From the NCBI RefSeq assembly GCF_005239225.2, contig NC_133300.1:9763875-9827874 (forward strand): a stretch of 64,000 bases of DNA. Reading direction: 5' to 3'. Each line of letters begins with the position of its first letter. Positions within the stretch are counted from its first letter, which is position 1. Source of the stretch: Populus alba (taxonomy: Eukaryota; Streptophyta; Magnoliopsida; Malpighiales; Salicaceae). A program made the translations under genes and the position numbers. The notes beneath the pieces are model-generated. The model was not told where the DNA came from. It was given only the letters and a program-made list of their open reading frames with translations, and ran no database searches. Shown in pieces: positions 44,087-57,294 of this stretch.

Positions 44087-46110
44087 TTTTATTATGTTTG
44101 TTGACATAATTTATAGGTTGTCTTAGAAAAATATTATTTCTCTCATGTGAGCTTCTTTTTCTTCTTCTTTTTGCTAAAATGTGGTATATTGATAAGTATT
44201 TGAGTCAGGAATACAAAAAAAATAAGTTTTCATCAAATGGACTTTTCTAACTCAAGATATTCAAGTCGAAATGCCTAAAGGTCAAAACTGACATAATGTG
44301 AGATTTGTCTTTGAAGGGTACGAATTCCTTACCCATAACCAAAAATCATAGAAAAGTTATGGATGTTAACTTTTTAATTCCACTAGATTCACTTCATTTC
44401 AACCTCCACAGCTCAATTTCTTCATAAAACATCGATTAGATGTTGAATTTGCCAATATTCAACATGGGTTGAAACATGGTCTGAATTTTATCTCTAATTT
44501 ACTTCTTTTTGAATCTTACATCCAAAAGTGCCTTCAAAACATAAAAAGAGATTATCAAGGCATTTTATGTATAGAACATGGACAAAATACTAGGTAAATG
44601 TGGGTAAACTATTAAATAATATGGTTACATCAAGGACTAGGAGCAATCTTGTCTAGTATTGATTGATTTTATATGCCTCTTGGTAATAACCTAAATGGTC
44701 TATTCAACAATCAAAAAATTTTCTTTAATAAGGCGTATGGATTTATATTATTTTTCCTTACTAATGTGTTTTGGCATTGTATTCTCCTAAAATGAGCTTT
44801 GAACATTTATCCTTGTTTTATTATGTTTTCTAAATTAAAGAGATGTTAGCATTTACTAACAATGTCATCATCTTCCTCCTTACTAGGTTTAGATTATTTC
44901 TATTATGGCTAGTGTTTATGCCACTCATTATTAACTAGTCTCTTAAGTCTAAATATTTTTCCATATCACTAAGTCACAACGTTCTCATTTTTGCCTATAC
45001 CTTCATCTTTTGGAAGGATGGTATAGTAGGTAGGGCATTTGCATGCCTTATAAAAAGTTATATCTTGAACTTCTATCAGCATCTCTTTATCTTTGCCATG
45101 ATCTATATATTTCCTAATAGTATTAGTATCCATGACTAATTCTAACCTTTATCGTGGTTGATACATTTTATACTTCTTCTTTTACAATAAGTCATTTTAT
45201 TGGATTGTTATCCACTTTAATTTTTTTTTTTTATCTAAAAAGTAAATGTGCCTAACCTCTAATGCCTTTTGAATTTGGTTTTCAAAGACAACACAACTAT
45301 TAACAATATATCTCCACTAGTCATGCCACTTCTAATACTTCTTTCCTTTAATCTAATCAATAATAAGCATTGTATGGTTTCTAATGAGTTTGATTTCCCC
45401 TCATATAGTAGATGGTCAAAGATTTCTTTAACTATTTTGATATCAAAAGAGTACTCTTTATTATCATCGACAATTTTGGTAGTTTTTGCTTGTTTTCTAC
45501 TAGGTTTCGTTAGCCCTTTTAAGCTTTTTTAATATAGCTAACTCAAATTGTCTTCTTTCTTTAAGTTTTATGATCGAAATTAGCTATTGTTAGACTTCCT
45601 CAATCTTTTTATTACATTATGAGGCAGTCATTGAATGTGTTATTGCAATGTCATTCAAGCTTTTTTAGGGTTTGAATTATATTTTCTCTTTGTTTTAAAC
45701 CCAAGTTCTTCATTGTAGCATTTCACACATTCAATTTGCATTTATGACCTTGTTAAGCATGTGGCTTTGATATGTTTCAGTGATATTTTACCATTCACTT
45801 TTCATCAAATAACCTTTTTATTTAACATAAAGGAAAGTGTGGAGATTATTATGGTTTTGAGATTCACATTTTATAGTTTTGGGAGAGAGGTATGTCTTTT
45901 TTAGAAGAGGTAGATACATGGCAATGGGTAGCTTATCTTCTCTTGAACATCTATGGTTTTTCTCTTATTTTTTCCAATTATTTACTCAGATGACTTTATT
46001 TTTTTAGATTTGTGTAAGGTGTGTTGTTATAAAAGAAAGCTTGGTCTCACTTTAGAAAGATGGGACAATCTCATGGTTAGGTATATGACAAAAAAGGCAA
46101 TACTTTTAAG
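44087..46110. other. unassigned AT-rich stretch
   Basis: About 2 kb without a supported gene or recognisable transposon termini. The wording near 44330-44420 (atagaaaagttatggatgttaac...) resembles plant retrotransposon LTRs or leaders, but I cannot place it. Six-frame reading gives only short ORFs. Confidence 0.4.
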
Positions 46111-47710
46111 TGTTTGATTAGTACTTAAAAGTGCATTTTTATCTAGGTTTTATATTATCATTTTTCACTTGAAGTATCAATAACTCTTTAACAAAAGCAT
46201 GTTTTATAATAATAAGTCTGATACTATAAGATACCTTAATTTATGGTAAATGTTCATCTTAAATGCAAGTCTATCACTTAAATCAAAGGATTGATTGATG
46301 AGTTTAACTATTGAAATTTAAAAGACAAAGAGAGAGTCAAACTTAGAAAAAAAATGCTGGTTCGGTCCAAATTGAAACACTATTCGGTCATTGGGTCATA
46401 TCTAGAGTTGTAGATCTTGTATTTAGGCCTACTTCATATGGATGGAAAGCTAAGATATAGGCCTAAAACTTTCATGAGGAGTGCAAGAATCAAAAAGGCT
46501 ATTTTCAAGTTCAAATTGTAGCAATAACAGATCAGTTTGAATCTGTCTTGCAGCCCAGACACTGTTCAGTGTTCAGCCCATACCTCGAGTTCTACAAGTC
46601 CAAATGACCTCAATTTTTTTTCCTAGAAAGATGAGACAATTTCTTAGAACTTTCATGAGTTAAGTTTGTTCAAATTCGGACGTTATCAATGATGTTTTGT
46701 TTAGACAAGAAGATAAGGATTGTCACCAAGTCAAGATGTGGCTACCCACTCAACAATTAGTCATCAAATCAATAGTTCCAAATTTTAGCCTATAAAAGGA
46801 GGCATTTGCCATGCATTTAGGCATCTTGGTTCTTCATATCAAGATCTTGCTCTTGCTCTCTCTCTTTATATTTTTGTAATGCTTAAGTTTTGCTTTCATT
46901 AATATCTTGTTTATGCTTTTCATTTCCTTTCCTTTACTTAGTTAACTTGTATCTTATTTATATTTTTAACTTGTTTATTTATATTTCTCTTTTTCATTAT
47001 GTTTAGCTAAGTTTATTATGTCAATGTGAAAAGATTACACTAATGGTGTAAGAATAAGTATAGTGTAAACTCAACATGACTTTCAATGCTTATATCCTAA
47101 AAAACTTACTATTAACATGTCTTCTCATTTTTATCTTATTAATTCTTAATACCTTGCTTGTTAAATAGTTAATCTAGATTTTTGTTTTATAACACTTGGT
47201 ACAACAAATGCTTGGCACTTTCATAACCCAACCATATGGTATAACCTACACCTATGCTATGAAAGGAACTTGATTTGTTGTTAACATAAGTTAACATCAT
47301 GAATTCCTAACAATATTTAAAAGTTTGGTGTTACTTAAATGAGATAATTAATATGATCATATTAACAATTTATAATGAGCTATTAATGACAAATCTTCCG
47401 ATTGGAACCTCCTTTGTGTGTGATTTCCAGTTGAGTAATAAAAAGAGTTTATACTATACTTATTTGAAATACCATTAGTAGATCCTCTAACCTAGACATT
47501 TGTTTTTATCATTGTTTAATCCTCACATTAATCAAACATCTCAAAGTCCTCTTTAACTTCTTCTTATTATTATTATTATTATCATTATTGTTATTATTAT
47601 TTATAATTTATATAGTCAACCTCCCTATGGTTCGATCCTGGTCTTGCCGGGTTATTTATTACTTCGACACTCCTACACTTAGGAGAAGACATCAATCTTT
47701 TGGTCGTGTT
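46111..47710 (+). repeat. Athila LTR, solo or isolated
   Basis: 1600 bp from TGTTTGATTAGTAC to GGTCGTGTTA (CA end mutated), with a TATA context cctataaaagg at about 46791. No primer site follows and no 5-bp duplication matches at the ends (ttaag against actgg), so it may be a solo LTR with a lost duplication or a rearranged piece. It carries only a short (TTA)n, like the E1 5' LTR. Confidence 0.8.
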
Positions 47711-47744
47711 AACTGGATAGGTTGGAATAGTATTTTAGGTTGTG

Positions 47745-48398
47745 GCCAAACCTATTGGTATTTTCTCTCCTTGTTCCTCACCTTGATTTTCTCTCACATA
47801 GTCTCATGCTTGCCTTTTAGCTTTATTTGATCATCATACACCTATTTGGGTGTAAGAGGTACATGAGTGATAATTTTATCATCTCTTACAATAGTATATA
47901 TATATTTTTAACCCCATCATGACTTGTCTTCCTATCATACTACCATGGCCTCCCCAATAAGATATGACTCATTTGTATTGGTACCACATCACATAGAATT
48001 TCATCCATATACTTCCCAATATTATTCAACCATTGCAATCTATCCTAGTATGCTTAACAATATACAAATTCAGTTTATTAACAGGGTAGTGCTAGCTAGT
48101 AGCCATATTAGTATAACTCCCACTGTTAATAATCAAACTATACACCTTGTTTTGTACATAACATCACATATGAAAGATGTTTTCCCTTTGATGATCACTA
48201 TCATCTTCATTGACCTGAATATGAAGTGTATGCCTTATAACCAAGGATTCCTCAACAGATAATGCCAATTAATTCTGAATACAATCCTTCAATGGTGGCA
48301 TGGCTTTACAATCTGATTGGGTACTCTTGAATTCCACATCACCATTATCTTTTTATTTGGACACACTATAGCATATTGTCCAAGCCCCTGACACCTGA
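47745..48398 (-). pseudogene. CRM gag/protease relic
   Basis: Aligns with 4490-5190 of element A (protease and the end of gag), but more diverged than any other CRM piece here, with many indels. Recognisable pieces are ttgatcatcatacacctatttggg, ggcctccccaa and the end at the zinc-knuckle coding sequence (ccctgacacctga). It breaks off where a Tekay-type LTR begins. Confidence 0.75.
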
Positions 48399-50047
48399 TG
48401 TTAACCCTGGGAAAAAAATAAAGGTTGCTTAAATTACTAACTACATGAGAAATAAAAGTGAAGAAATTCATGCATAGGGTTAAATAAAAACAGGAATTCA
48501 GAAATTTTTTGATAAAAAATTTTGAGCGAAATAATTCAAGACATTATAAATTAACCCAATAATGTTGAGGGTTGGATTTAATTGAACAAAATAAACTTCT
48601 AGGGTGGAGTTATAAGAAATGAAAAGAATATACCTTGATTTTAAGAAGAACAAAAAATGAGGGTAAAAATAATACACTTAAAAGAAATGGTTCCTAAGTA
48701 CAAATAAGAGAAATTATAGAGTATAAATACTCTTCTCCTTACCAAAACTTTGCAGCAACCAAAAAAAAAAAAGAAAAAGAGAGTTTTTGTATCCATTCTT
48801 GTAAAACCAAGAGAAAAACACCAAAATTTCAAGAACCCATCCAAGATTAAGGGTTTATAGATGGAATAAATACTTATAGGCAAGGGATTAACAAGAAAAT
48901 TGAACAAGAAGAGAAGAAGAAGGGTCGACTATCATTAGAAAAGAAATGAGGGAATTGAAAATCTTCAATTGGTTGAAGATCAAAACCTTAATTCTTACTG
49001 GGTAAATTGTTGCAAACATGATCTTATAATTCATTTCAAATTCAATAATGAATTGATGCCTTGATTTTGAATTATAGATTAGGGTTCGTAGACTTGAATG
49101 CGAAGAAAAAAGTATTTGTTGTTAAAATTAAGTTAATTCATGTGTGGTATGTGATTGGGGATGCAAAACCATGATAATTTACCAAGAAAATATAGTTTGT
49201 GAAAGTTATGTGTGAAGGGAAGGGGGTGACACATCTGGACAAACTCGTCTCCTAACTTTTGGTAAGATTTCGGATAGGAGGATGAGGGAATTATGACCAG
49301 GTTTTTTCATAGAGATTGTAGTTTTGGATGGTAAAATTGGTCTTGCTCAATTTGGAACTGTAAAACTCCATATATGAGTTATCAGCCGAGATTCAATCAA
49401 TTAAGGACTATAAGCCATTAAAATCATACCAAAAATCTTTAGAATGCCTTACCAAGCAAGTAATTAAACTCTAAACACTATCCAATTCAATCTTTCAACT
49501 CCTCTTTTTCTTTAATCTTGGTCGAACTTCCCTTCTCCTTCTCTAATTCACCTTCACTAGATTTTTCTTCCTTCCAATTAATGCTCACTAAGCTTGGTTA
49601 ATGTTCCCTCAAGATCTCCTCTTAAGATTTTATGTTTCCTTTACCATTTATCTCTCTCATATGATAGTTTCCCCTCTTTCTTTCTTTTTTTTTTTTCTTG
49701 CCTAAGCACACATACATGCCCACTTATATTTATGTATTAACTTTTTACCAAATTCCCTTTATATCCCAAATAGTAAATTTATTGTTCTTGCGATAAAATT
49801 CCTAGATTCTGGTATTTGTCTATATAAACTTTTTACCTGAGTGAATTAGAATTTCAATTAGTTAAATATTGATAATTTTATTTTCAGGTAACTCACTCCC
49901 AGTAATATTTTATTCACTTTTCTATACTTATTTATTTATTTATTTATTTGTATTTATTTTGTTCCAATGCTTATTTGGTACTTTTGATAAATCTATTCTA
50001 TAAGCACTTAGATTGCTTTTCTGCCTAATTTTCAACTAGGGTTTACA
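48399..50047 (-). repeat. 3' LTR of a Tekay/Del-like element
   Basis: Bounded on the + strand by TGTTAACCC (48399) and GGTTTACA (50047), that is TGTAAACC...GGGTTAACA in element orientation. It lies directly next to the end of a Tekay-like pol whose last bases (agaaaggcgagaa) are the usual purine-rich approach to such an LTR. Length 1649 bp. No gene within. Confidence 0.7.
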
Positions 50048-51735
50048 TTCTCGCCTTTCTATAAGAAATTTCATCCTTGAAATTTGAGTAATGTGCCTGA
50101 GTCTATAAACAAGTTGGGAAAGTTTCGGCTCATTTCTGATTCTCTTTCCCATGTTTGTTCTTTGATTTGTGAGCTTCGCAATAAGACTCTAAAAAAAGGG
50201 ATTTTCTTGTTATGAAGTTCCTTCTCGCCCCAATCAAGTATCTTTATCAGTTTTACCTCAAGTGTTAAGTCTTCTTTCACCTCCACTAGCACTTGAGGTA
50301 ACACCCTCGAAAGGGTCTATATTACCTTTTCACAGCAAAGAAACATGGAATACATTGTGAACCTTGGTTAGTTGTGAGGGCAAGTTTATTTCATATGCTA
50401 AGATTCTATATGTTTCAAGATTTTAAATGGTCCAATGAACCCCATAGCTTACTTCCCCTTCATGCTGAATCTCAGCATGTGTTTCCCTGGAACTACCTTA
50501 AAAAATACTCTATCTTCAAGACAAAATTCAAGGGATCTTCTTTGAATATTTGCATACCTCTTCTTTCTATCCTGAGCCACCTTCATTCAATCCTTACTGA
50601 TCCCTACTTTTTCAGTAGTGATCTGTACTAATTCTGCTCCATACAACTTTTGATCCCTAACTTCTTCCCAACATAAGGATGTCCTACACTTCCTGCCATA
50701 AAGAGCTTTAAATGGGCAATTCAAATTATTGTTGATAACTATTGTTGTACATGAATTCTACTAACAACAAGTGCTCCTCCCAATTTCCATTAAATTTCAA
50801 AGCATGTGCCCTTAGTAAATCCTCTAGGATCTAAATAACTCTCATATTAGCCATCATTCTACTGATGGAAGGTAGTGCTAATATTCAATTGTGTTCCGAA
50901 GGCACATTATATGCTTGGCCAGAGACATGAAGTAAACCTTGGGTCTCTGTCTGAAATAATTGATATCGGAACTCCATAAAGCCTCACAACTTTGTTCACA
51001 CAAATCTTAGCCAACTTGTCAACTGAATCCGTCATTTTTACTGGTATGAAAAGGACAAACTTAGTTAGTCGATTCATAATAACCCTGATTGCATAATTTC
51101 CCTTCTTCCCCCTAGGTAGACCCGACACAAAGTCCACTGTGATCATCTCCCACTTCCATTCAGGGATTGATAATGGTTGCAACAATCCTACCGGCTTTCA
51201 ATGCTCTACTTTTACTTGTTGGCAAATACCACATTTTGTCACGTAGTAAGTCATTTCTTTTCTCATATTTGGACACTAGTAGTACAATTTCAAATCCTAG
51301 TATATCTTATTAGTACCTGGTTGTACAATGAACTTAGACTTGTGGGCCTCTCAAAGTAACTTTTGTTTAATGTCTTTGTTGTCAAGTACAAACATGCATC
51401 ATCCAAACATCACTATTCCATCATCTCTTATTTAGAAAAGAGTTTCACCCCTCGATTTCAGTTTGATTCTCATTTTTAACACTTCATAATGAAACTGTTG
51501 TACCTCTAATATTTGATCGTAATATCCTGACTTCACCCTTAGTTGAGCCATTAAGGATCCTTCCAGACTAACATTTAAAATTGTCCTAATCGCTTTAGCT
51601 CAATCACGGTGTTCTCATCCCAAGTTGATGGTCCACCCACATTTGCCTTGTCTTTACAGCAAAGAGCATCCGAGACTACATTTGCTTTCTCTGGATAATA
51701 ATAAATAATGCACTTGTAGTCTAAAATTAATTCGC
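50048..51735 (-). pseudogene. Tekay/Del-like pol relic (RNase H end to integrase chromodomain)
   Basis: Minus-strand relic with many frameshifts. From right to left it has the RNase H end (KANVVSDAL near 51680), the integrase zinc region (decayed), and the core as an uninterrupted frame at 50907-51185 (LSIPEWKWEMITVDFVSGLP, NRLTKFVLFIPVK, VVRLYGVPISIISDRDPRF). Near 50071-50304 is the chromodomain-bearing C-terminus (ILDWGEKELHNKKIPFFRVL, TWERESEMSRNFPNLF). The PEWKWE and DRDPRF wording is typical of Tekay/Del. gag, protease and RT are absent. Confidence 0.8.
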
Positions 51736-52170
51736 TTTCCCTGATTGAGGGCGGCTGGACTAATGGTCATGGTTGCTGTATTGGTGGAGACGGCCCTATC
51801 GTTGCTGAGAGAAGGAGCGTTGATCACGATTGAAGCTGCTGTGAGGAGTACATGAAGTGGACGGCTGAGGCTGGCGTTTTGGGGCTGTTTCATGATAGCT
51901 TTGGGGCTGATTTCAGAGCTGTTTGGGGGCTGTTTTCGGGCTGAAAAAATGGAGAAAATGGTGGCTATGGAAATCGCGATGGCTGGAAGTGAAGAGGGTG
52001 AGGATGCTGGCGTAGTGTTTGTATTTGTGATGATGTGTATGGTAATCGGAAAGGAAGGGTTGTGGGGAGGAACTGGATCAGTTTTGTGTCCCAGAATCAG
52101 AAAATTAATTAGCCCTGTACATTTATTTAACTTGGAGGAACTCCGCTCAGTCAAGAGATTTCTGATTTTT
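51736..52170. other. GGCTG-rich stretch of unknown origin
   Basis: GC-richer than its surroundings, with repeated ggctg/ggggctgtttc words. It is open in overlapping frames on both strands (93 codons at 51892 plus; 166 codons at 51654-52154 minus), which is expected from the codon-like repetition and is not evidence of a gene. It starts abruptly at the end of the Tekay relic, so it may be retrotransposon leader or LTR sequence. Confidence 0.4.
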
Positions 52171-52522
52171 TAATTCCCCCCTCTTTAATAGTGCAGTAGG
52201 ATCTGTTTATATAATGTAATCCTAAATGATATGGAATTCAAAGTCTTAAACATTCTATCATTTTCTTTAAATTCAAATTTTGATTAAGTTTAAAATCAAG
52301 AAGGATTGACTAAATATTATGTGATTTGTTTCATATTCAAAACAAATATTAATTATAGCCCTTAATTCTTCTATACATTATTGAATTGCATCCTCGGTAA
52401 AAAAATCAAACCCTCATTTTTTTTATTCTAAATGTGAATCCTTTTAAAATTAAATTAAAAACAAATGGGTTAAAATTAAAAATTATAATAGAATGTATAT
52501 TAAAATTATACATTTAATTTTG

Positions 52523-52556
<34 letters not shown>

Positions 52557-53376
52557 CATAATCTAGTTGTTTATAGCTTTTAATGTTTATTCGGTAGATG
52601 AAATGGTCGACTGATTCAAATTGATCAAGTCAATCAGTAGACCAGTTCCTACAGATTTCTAGGTGTTCATCTCGGATGAACAAGCGGTCGATCGATTCAC
52701 TTGGTATAGCCAAGTAGTTGACCGGTTCAACTTCAAGATTTAAATTTGACAAATTTAAACTTGGTGAATTTTGAGCTGACTTAATGCATTTCAAACCTAT
52801 AATGTATGTCATGTGAAGTGTGTGAGTTCATTTTAATTTGTTTTATCAAGTAGGGTATAAAAATTTATATAATTTACACTAAAATGAATCCTTAAAAACT
52901 AAGTCTTCACTTGTTTTATATCTTGGATTTGTTGATTGATTTTTTCATTTAATTTTTCATTCTTGTTAATGTCATCTTCATATAAAACCTATTTAAACTT
53001 ATTCTTAACCAAGCATATCATTTGTCTATTTTTATTTAATTGTTATCATCAAAATATATAAATATTAATATGTGACCTAAAGGTCAATAATCTTTTATTT
53101 TTTTATGATGACAATTAATTGATAAGTATAGATATAAAAACAATATCCCCTTACACACACACACACACGTTTCTACCCCTTATTGATATAACCAATATGA
53201 ATTGTTTTATATCTATTTGCTTTTTTTCTCCAAATCTTTCTTCTTTGTCATCAACGAAAAGTAATAGGAAAGCATAAAAGCATAGGGAAATTGAATATAA
53301 AAACATGCCATAATGTTCAAAATGTAATATACGTTGTAATTATGGAAAGAAAATACAAAAACATGAAAATAGAAAA
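52171..53376. other. AT-rich spacer with microsatellites
   Basis: No gene seen. It contains (AT)n at 52524-52554 and (CA)n at 53155-53168. Near 52595-52735 there are repeated 'gaccggttcaac'-like words, resembling those at 54720-55170 near the copia relic and possibly LTR-derived. Confidence 0.5.
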
Positions 53377-54660
53377 TCATGAAAATAGAAAAATGCTTTT
53401 GATACAATCTTCTAGGGTGGTGGATATCAAGATAGTAGATTTACCATCATGGTTTTTATATCTTATAAGTTGTTGGCCATATGCTCTTGATTGGTTATGA
53501 TATGCACTTGAGAGTCTCGATCGAAGATAACTGACATCCATCTCAATATAGGTTATGTGATCTTCCATCCTAGATCTATATGAACAAGTACTAGCATCTT
53601 TAGAGGAGGAAGTTGTCAGTGGTGTCTCAAACATATCAACAAACTCATTATCACCACTAACATGCAATTCTTCTTCTTCATCATGCTCTTCCTCAGCATG
53701 AGCTTCCACTTGGTCTCTGGTGACCCGACCACCTTCCTCGATTAATACAAATTTCATTTTAGTGAGGATTTTATGGTCTATATATAGAAGCTTAGAATAC
53801 AGTGTCCTATCCATACTTGCTTTCCTCGATTAATACAAATTTCATTTTAGTGAGGATTTTATGGTCTATATATAGAAGCTTAGAATACGGTGTCCTATCC
53901 ATACTTGTTAGCACAATATCAAAATGCTAAAAAATGGTGGTTAAACATTAATCATAAGGTAATGACAGTGTCCTATCCATAATCATATTCTTTATCATTA
54001 TGTATGGCAAGTTTATAGGCCTTCTTCTAATCATGCTATTAATTAAGCACATATCTATAAAAATAACATCCCCATAGTGCCTTTTTTGGGCAAGATATTA
54101 TGTGTTATGATCTTATGTAGCAATCTAGGCCTAAACATCAAGCCTTGACTTTTAATTTTAGCACCTGGTGTAAAATCATATCTACCAGTGTGCATTATGA
54201 CCATATCATCATACACAAATCCATCAATAACAGGGATAATCTTCATCTCAACAACATGATGGCCATCATTACTAATACCCCAAATATTGTCTAATATAGC
54301 ACAATTAAACTATATACTCTTATTTTAAAGACTACTAGTATATGAGTTTTTTTTTTTCATATTATAAATCATACTCCAACTCATTTCATCAATCAATGAT
54401 TCCATCCCAAATTCATTTAAATCATTTCCTATATATCTTTCAATAGCAATAGCTCTATTTTATAAAATAATCATATACCTTTCCACATTATCACATGGAA
54501 GAGAAGGAGGATCATTGGCTTGTTTTCTCATTGATTCAACATCCCGAGAACGGTTCTTAGGTGCCATACCCTTTGAAACTTGAAGCAGTTGACTTGAAAA
54601 GGTTGGGTGTTGTTGAAATTTGAGAGATTTGTAGAGAGGGTTTTGAGTTAGAGTTTTCAA
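53377..54660 (-). pseudogene. degenerate plant transposon-type protein gene
   Basis: Minus-strand series of frames that read as one decayed protein. The start is MAPKNRSRDVESMRKQAN at 54567, then a middle part at 54055-54246 (YDFTPGAKIKSQGLMFRP, LLHKIITHNILPKKGTMGML) and an acidic region at 53377-53814 (HAEEEHDEEEELH). The layout resembles the 'putative plant transposon protein' genes found beside or within plant retrotransposons. Stops and frameshifts separate all three parts, and an 88-bp duplication lies in its 3' half. Function is unknown and it is not intact. Confidence 0.45.
53734..53909. repeat. 88-bp direct tandem duplication
   Basis: Two nearly identical copies (one change noted: aatacagtg against aatacggtg), beginning cctcgattaatacaaattt and ending catacttg. 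It duplicates part of the degenerate gene. Confidence 0.9.
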
Positions 54661-54699
54661 AATTGATTTGAAGATTTTATGAGCTATTGGAAAAGGAAA

Positions 54700-55365
54700 A
54701 CAATATTTATACTGTCATGCAAACTGGTCAACCAATTGCCTTGAGTTAATTAAACTGGTAGACTGGTTTAACCTCAAGCTTGAAATTTTCCAATTTTCTC
54801 TTTGATCCTTCTTATACATTTAAAAGGGATCCTTTCATATAGGAATTATGTCCAAAACCCAAGGAAATCAAGGGGTTAAAAATTAAAATTTTGAGCAGTA
54901 GCTAAACTATCTGTGCTTTGTCTTAATCGGTCGGTCGGTTGATCTACTTGTGTGAATTGATTGACTGATTCACACAAAATTTAGATTTTTCTGTAGTTTC
55001 TCTCTTAGATATATTTTATGAGTCCAAATATACCTTTTTGTTCAACTTATAGACTAAAAAATAGAACCTATCTAAAACCTTAAAATGTTACTATTCACAC
55101 ATTAGCAAATACTTTGTTTCTCTGATTCAATTGGTTTCATTGGTGTCACAAACCAGTTGACCGATTTATCCCAAAGTTGCATTGGCAATGATTTTTGCAG
55201 CATAACAAATTTTTCATGCTAAGGGGTATACATTTTATCTCTCAATTATGTCTAACTTATTTCTAAAAAAAATATACACGCAAAGATAAAACCTCAAATG
55301 TCATTAGCTTAAATAAAGCCTAAATTCCTATTTATTTCGCAAAAGTGATCCTTACCTAAAGGCTT
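54700..55365 (-). repeat. probable LTR-derived region left of the copia relic
   Basis: Contains several spaced words of the type ggtcaaccaattg, ctggtagactggttt, cggtcggtcggttgatc and caaaccagttgaccga, known to me from copia-type LTRs. It lies directly 3' of the minus-strand copia pol. Termini not identified. Confidence 0.4.
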
Positions 55366-56330
55366 TATAAAAATATCTGCTAGTTGATGTTTTGTGCTTA
55401 CAAACTCAAGAACAATATCACCATTCATCATGTGATCTCTTAGGAAGTGATGTTTCACTTTAATATGTTTTGTATGCGATAATCACACTTTAATATGTTC
55501 TATAGGATTCTTAAACAAACTTAGTGCATTAGTGTTATCATACTTAATAGGTATATAATCAAAATTAAGTCTAAAGTCTTTTAAGGTTTGTTTTATCCAT
55601 AAGTTTTATGCACAACAACTACCAACTTCTATATATTCTGCTTCAGTTGTTGATAGGGCTATCAAGTTTTGTTTCTTACTTGACCAAGATACTAGTGATG
55701 ATCCTAAAAAATAAAATGTTCCAGTAGTACTTTTTCTATTAACCTTACACTCAACAAAATTAGCATTTAAATAGCTAATCAAACTCAATTCGCTTTCTTT
55801 TTAATACCATAACCCTAAATTAATTATACCATGCAAATATCTAAAATGTGTTTATTAATAGTTATATGGGATTCTTTAGTATATGCTTGAAAACATGCAC
55901 ATAAACAAATACAAAACATAATATCAAGTCTACTTGCAGCTACATGCAAAAGTGAGCTAATCATACCTCAATATTTGATGATGTATACATTCTTAACATT
56001 TACATCCATATTAAACTTGGTTGATGTTCATATAGGCGTGTCGTCTTCTTTGACATGTACCATCCCAAATCTCTTTAGTAAATCCTTGATGTATATGCTT
56101 TGGTTGATGAAGATGCCATCTCTTGTTTGCTTGATTTGCAATTTAAGGAAGAAGTTCAATTCTCTTATCATGTTCATTATGAATTCTTCTTGCATGCATT
56201 TTGTAAATTCTTTACAAAGAGTTTTGTTAGTAGCATCAAATATAATATCATCAACATATATTTTTACAAGCAAGATATCTTATCTTTTTTCTTTATGAAG
56301 AAGGTAGAGTGTCAATTTTACCAATATTGA
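55366..56330 (-). pseudogene. Ty1/copia pol relic (RT and RNase H)
   Basis: From right to left on the minus strand: the RT catalytic region LVKIYVDDIIFDATN (56250), then FFLKLQIKQTRDGIFINQ and YIKDLLKRFGM. RNase H follows with KVNRKSTTGTFYFLGSSLVSW and KKQNLIALSTTEAEYI (55606-55788). The C-terminal HHFLRDHMMNGD and HQLADIFIKPF lie near 55370-55470. The order RT-RNase H at the 3' end identifies Ty1/copia, and the wording fits the SIRE-like lineage. A gap near 55790-56000 and several frameshifts show decay. The YVDD box is intact. Confidence 0.8.
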
Positions 56331-57236
56331 AATCATTATCAATAATAAAAAAAGATTTTAAGCTACCATGTTCTTTATGCTTGTAAAGGGTGATTATAGG
56401 ATTGAGTCCCACCTTAGTGAATCCATTAGCTAATACACGGTAAATCACAAGACACACATTTCTTAAATGATTTTCACAAAAGGTTATGATGCATCTGAAG
56501 ATATTAACATTTGTTGATGCTATATTTATTGTTATGTTTTTAATATTTGTTCTTGACAATCAAATACAATACATAGTATAAGTGTATGAATGTTGTCATT
56601 TCATCACAGTCACTCTTTCATAAAATCAGTATGTGGTTATTTTTTTTGCATGAAAGATCCAGGAGAGGAGGATAGGTAATTTAATCCAGTCCGAAATTAT
56701 TATATGTATATTATCTCATTTAAAGTATTTTTAATATAGTTATTTTAGTATATAAATAATGAGTCTTATTCGGATTTTATTGAAAAGTGTTTGTATCAAT
56801 ATATAATAATAATAATAATAATAATAACTATCTAAGACCTTATGAATATATAAATTTAAATATTAATTGGGATTAAATCTATTTTTTTAAGAAGAATTCT
56901 CAAATGCATTCATTCTAATTAAATTCGTTTTAAAGTTGATTCCAAAATTCAAAATCAAGAAGAGAGCATTCCCTTTTATCTATCCGGTATGTAATTACAT
57001 GGAAAGTAAAACTGTAAACTGCTATAATTTTCAGTTACCAAAAATATTTTTATTTTTAGGTCTTGAATGAAAAACATGGGAATGCGTATTTCATAATTAA
57101 TTAACATTAGATGCAACCCAACCCACCCAACCCAATTCAACTAACCCAAGCAAAGCAAAGCCAAGCCTCGTCCAGCCCGGCCTTACCCAAGCAATCCTTC
57201 TCCAGTTCTGGTCTTGTATTTGGCCGTTTCTCTCTT
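56331..57236. other. intergenic spacer upstream of the NFD6-like gene
   Basis: AT-rich with (TAA)n at about 56804-56827 and a CCCAA-rich patch at 57117-57150. No gene is supported; the first part may be more copia debris. Confidence 0.5.
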
Positions 57237-57245
57237 AAACCCTAA
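57237..57245 (+). promoter_or_regulatory. telo-box (AAACCCTAA)
   Basis: Exact AAACCCTAA 50 bases before the ATG of the NFD6-like gene; a related taaaccctc follows at 57247-57255. Telo-boxes are common in promoters or 5' UTRs of plant genes for translation and organelle functions. It may lie in the 5' UTR. Confidence 0.55.
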
Positions 57246-57294
57246 GTAAACCCTCAAAAGGCAGGCTTGCTTTCATTTTCATTCCATCAATTCA

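Noticed and set aside
46106..47715. 5-bp target duplication for the Athila LTR at 46111-47710
   Set aside because: Flanks ttaag and actgg do not match, even allowing a shift of a few bases.
51654..52154. 166-codon minus-strand ORF as a host gene
   Set aside because: It spans the junction of the Tekay relic and the GGCTG-rich block; Ser/Thr/Ala-rich from composition, no homology recognised.
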